DNA from: Actinomycetospora sp.
Lineage (GTDB): Bacteria; Actinomycetota; Actinomycetes; Mycobacteriales; Pseudonocardiaceae
Assembly (NCBI GenBank): GCA_025925615.1
Contig: JAICLN010000069.1
Span: 1 to 12,930 of the forward strand
Direction: 5' to 3'
DNA length: 12,930 nucleotides
Shown here: piece by piece, positions 12,686-12,930 of the stretch
Layout: every line of letters begins with the position of its first letter
How positions within the stretch are numbered: the first letter of the stretch is position 1
Made by a program: the position numbers and the translations under genes
The notes under the pieces: generated by a model
Databases searched by the model: none
What the model was told of the DNA's origin: nothing
The model's input: only the letters and a program-made list of their open reading frames with translations

Positions 12686-12930
12686 GACGGCGCGCCCGAC
12701 ACCCGACGACCCAGCTCGGCCGCGGCCCACTGCCCCAGCGCCTCGCGGTCGATCTTCGAGTTGTGCCGCGGGTCGACCGGCAACCCCCGGTGCTCGAGGA
12801 ACGTCGTGATCGTCCGGGTCCGCGGGTTCGCGGCGGCGAGCGCCCCGAGCTCCCGCCGGACCGCGGCCGTCATGGGGGCGCCGTCGAGCATCTCGACGAC
12901 CGCCACCGGCGTCCGGTCGGGCCGGGGGCC
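12682..12930 (-). CDS. oleC: OleC C-terminal fragment (beta-lactone synthetase), cut by window edge
   Basis: Only the last 82 residues are in the window; the gene continues past the right edge with no stop in frame. The fragment shows the C-terminal subdomain of an adenylate-forming enzyme. The stretch ITTFLEHRGLPVDPRHNSKI contains the HNxKIxRE element (residues RHNSKIDREAL) carrying the A10 lysine. OleC proteins end in a very similar FPVDVRHNAKIFRE sequence. OleC activates the beta-hydroxy acid and closes a beta-lactone, which OleB decarboxylates to an olefin. Its stop overlaps the oleD start by 4 bases (GTGA), indicating an operon. Identification rests on this short tail plus the OleD neighbour. 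Confidence 0.8.
   Translation of the reverse strand, partial: GPRPDRTPVAVVEMLDGAPMTAAVRRELGALAAANPRTRTITTFLEHRGLPVDPRHNSKIDREALGQWAAAELGRRVSGAPS

Noticed and set aside
1..12930. tRNA, rRNA, CRISPR, insertion sequence, riboswitch or phage attachment site
   Set aside because: By eye I found no tRNA-like cloverleaf, regular spaced repeats, transposase, terminal inverted repeats with target duplication, or known riboswitch core. A tRNAscan/Infernal run would be decisive.

Overview
This is high-GC DNA with long spurious antisense ORFs, frequent GTG starts and dense, compact genes. That points to an actinomycete. A DUF3099-type membrane protein, a PknB-like membrane-anchored pseudokinase and GlxA/IclR regulators fit a pseudonocardial-type actinobacterium, but the genus is an inference. 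I see no tRNA, rRNA, CRISPR array, insertion sequence or phage gene. The window looks like ordinary chromosome. After start-site correction no gene-free gap exceeds 300 bases.

Layout, left to right. An IclR-family regulator (131-937, minus) is divergent from a metal-dependent amidohydrolase (1125-2573, plus). The amidohydrolase converges on a family VIII esterase / class C beta-lactamase-like serine hydrolase (2592-3764, minus), and both stop codons lie in one shared hairpin. The hydrolase is divergent from acetoacetyl-CoA synthetase (3873-5861, plus). A 257-base gap follows, carrying a perfect 16-bp-arm inverted repeat and a second small dyad. It leads to an 89-residue protein of unknown function (6119-6388, plus), which converges on a GlxA-type DJ-1/AraC regulator (6393-7349, minus). 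That regulator appears to be leaderless and to carry a nested palindrome over its own promoter. A beta-carbonic-anhydrase-like protein (7526-8050, plus) converges on a thiolase (8110-9252, minus).

Divergent from the thiolase is a two-gene operon. It encodes a membrane-anchored protein-kinase-like protein that has lost the catalytic residues (9459-10886) and, by a 4-base stop/start overlap, a 97-residue protein of unknown function (10883-11176). This operon runs tail to tail, with a 14-base overlap, into a DUF3099-like two-helix membrane protein (11163-11531, minus). The right edge holds the end of an olefin / beta-lactone (Ole) cluster on the minus strand: the C-terminal 82 residues of OleC (12682-12930, cut by the window) overlap oleD (11675-12685) by 4 bases.

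Functional threads. Acetoacetyl-CoA synthetase makes acetoacetyl-CoA and a thiolase could cleave it to acetyl-CoA, but the two genes are 2.2 kb apart and on opposite strands, so the link is metabolic at most. The IclR protein probably controls the divergent amidohydrolase. The least ordinary items are the pseudokinase/small-protein pair, the Ole genes, and the leaderless, palindrome-covered glxA-type promoter.
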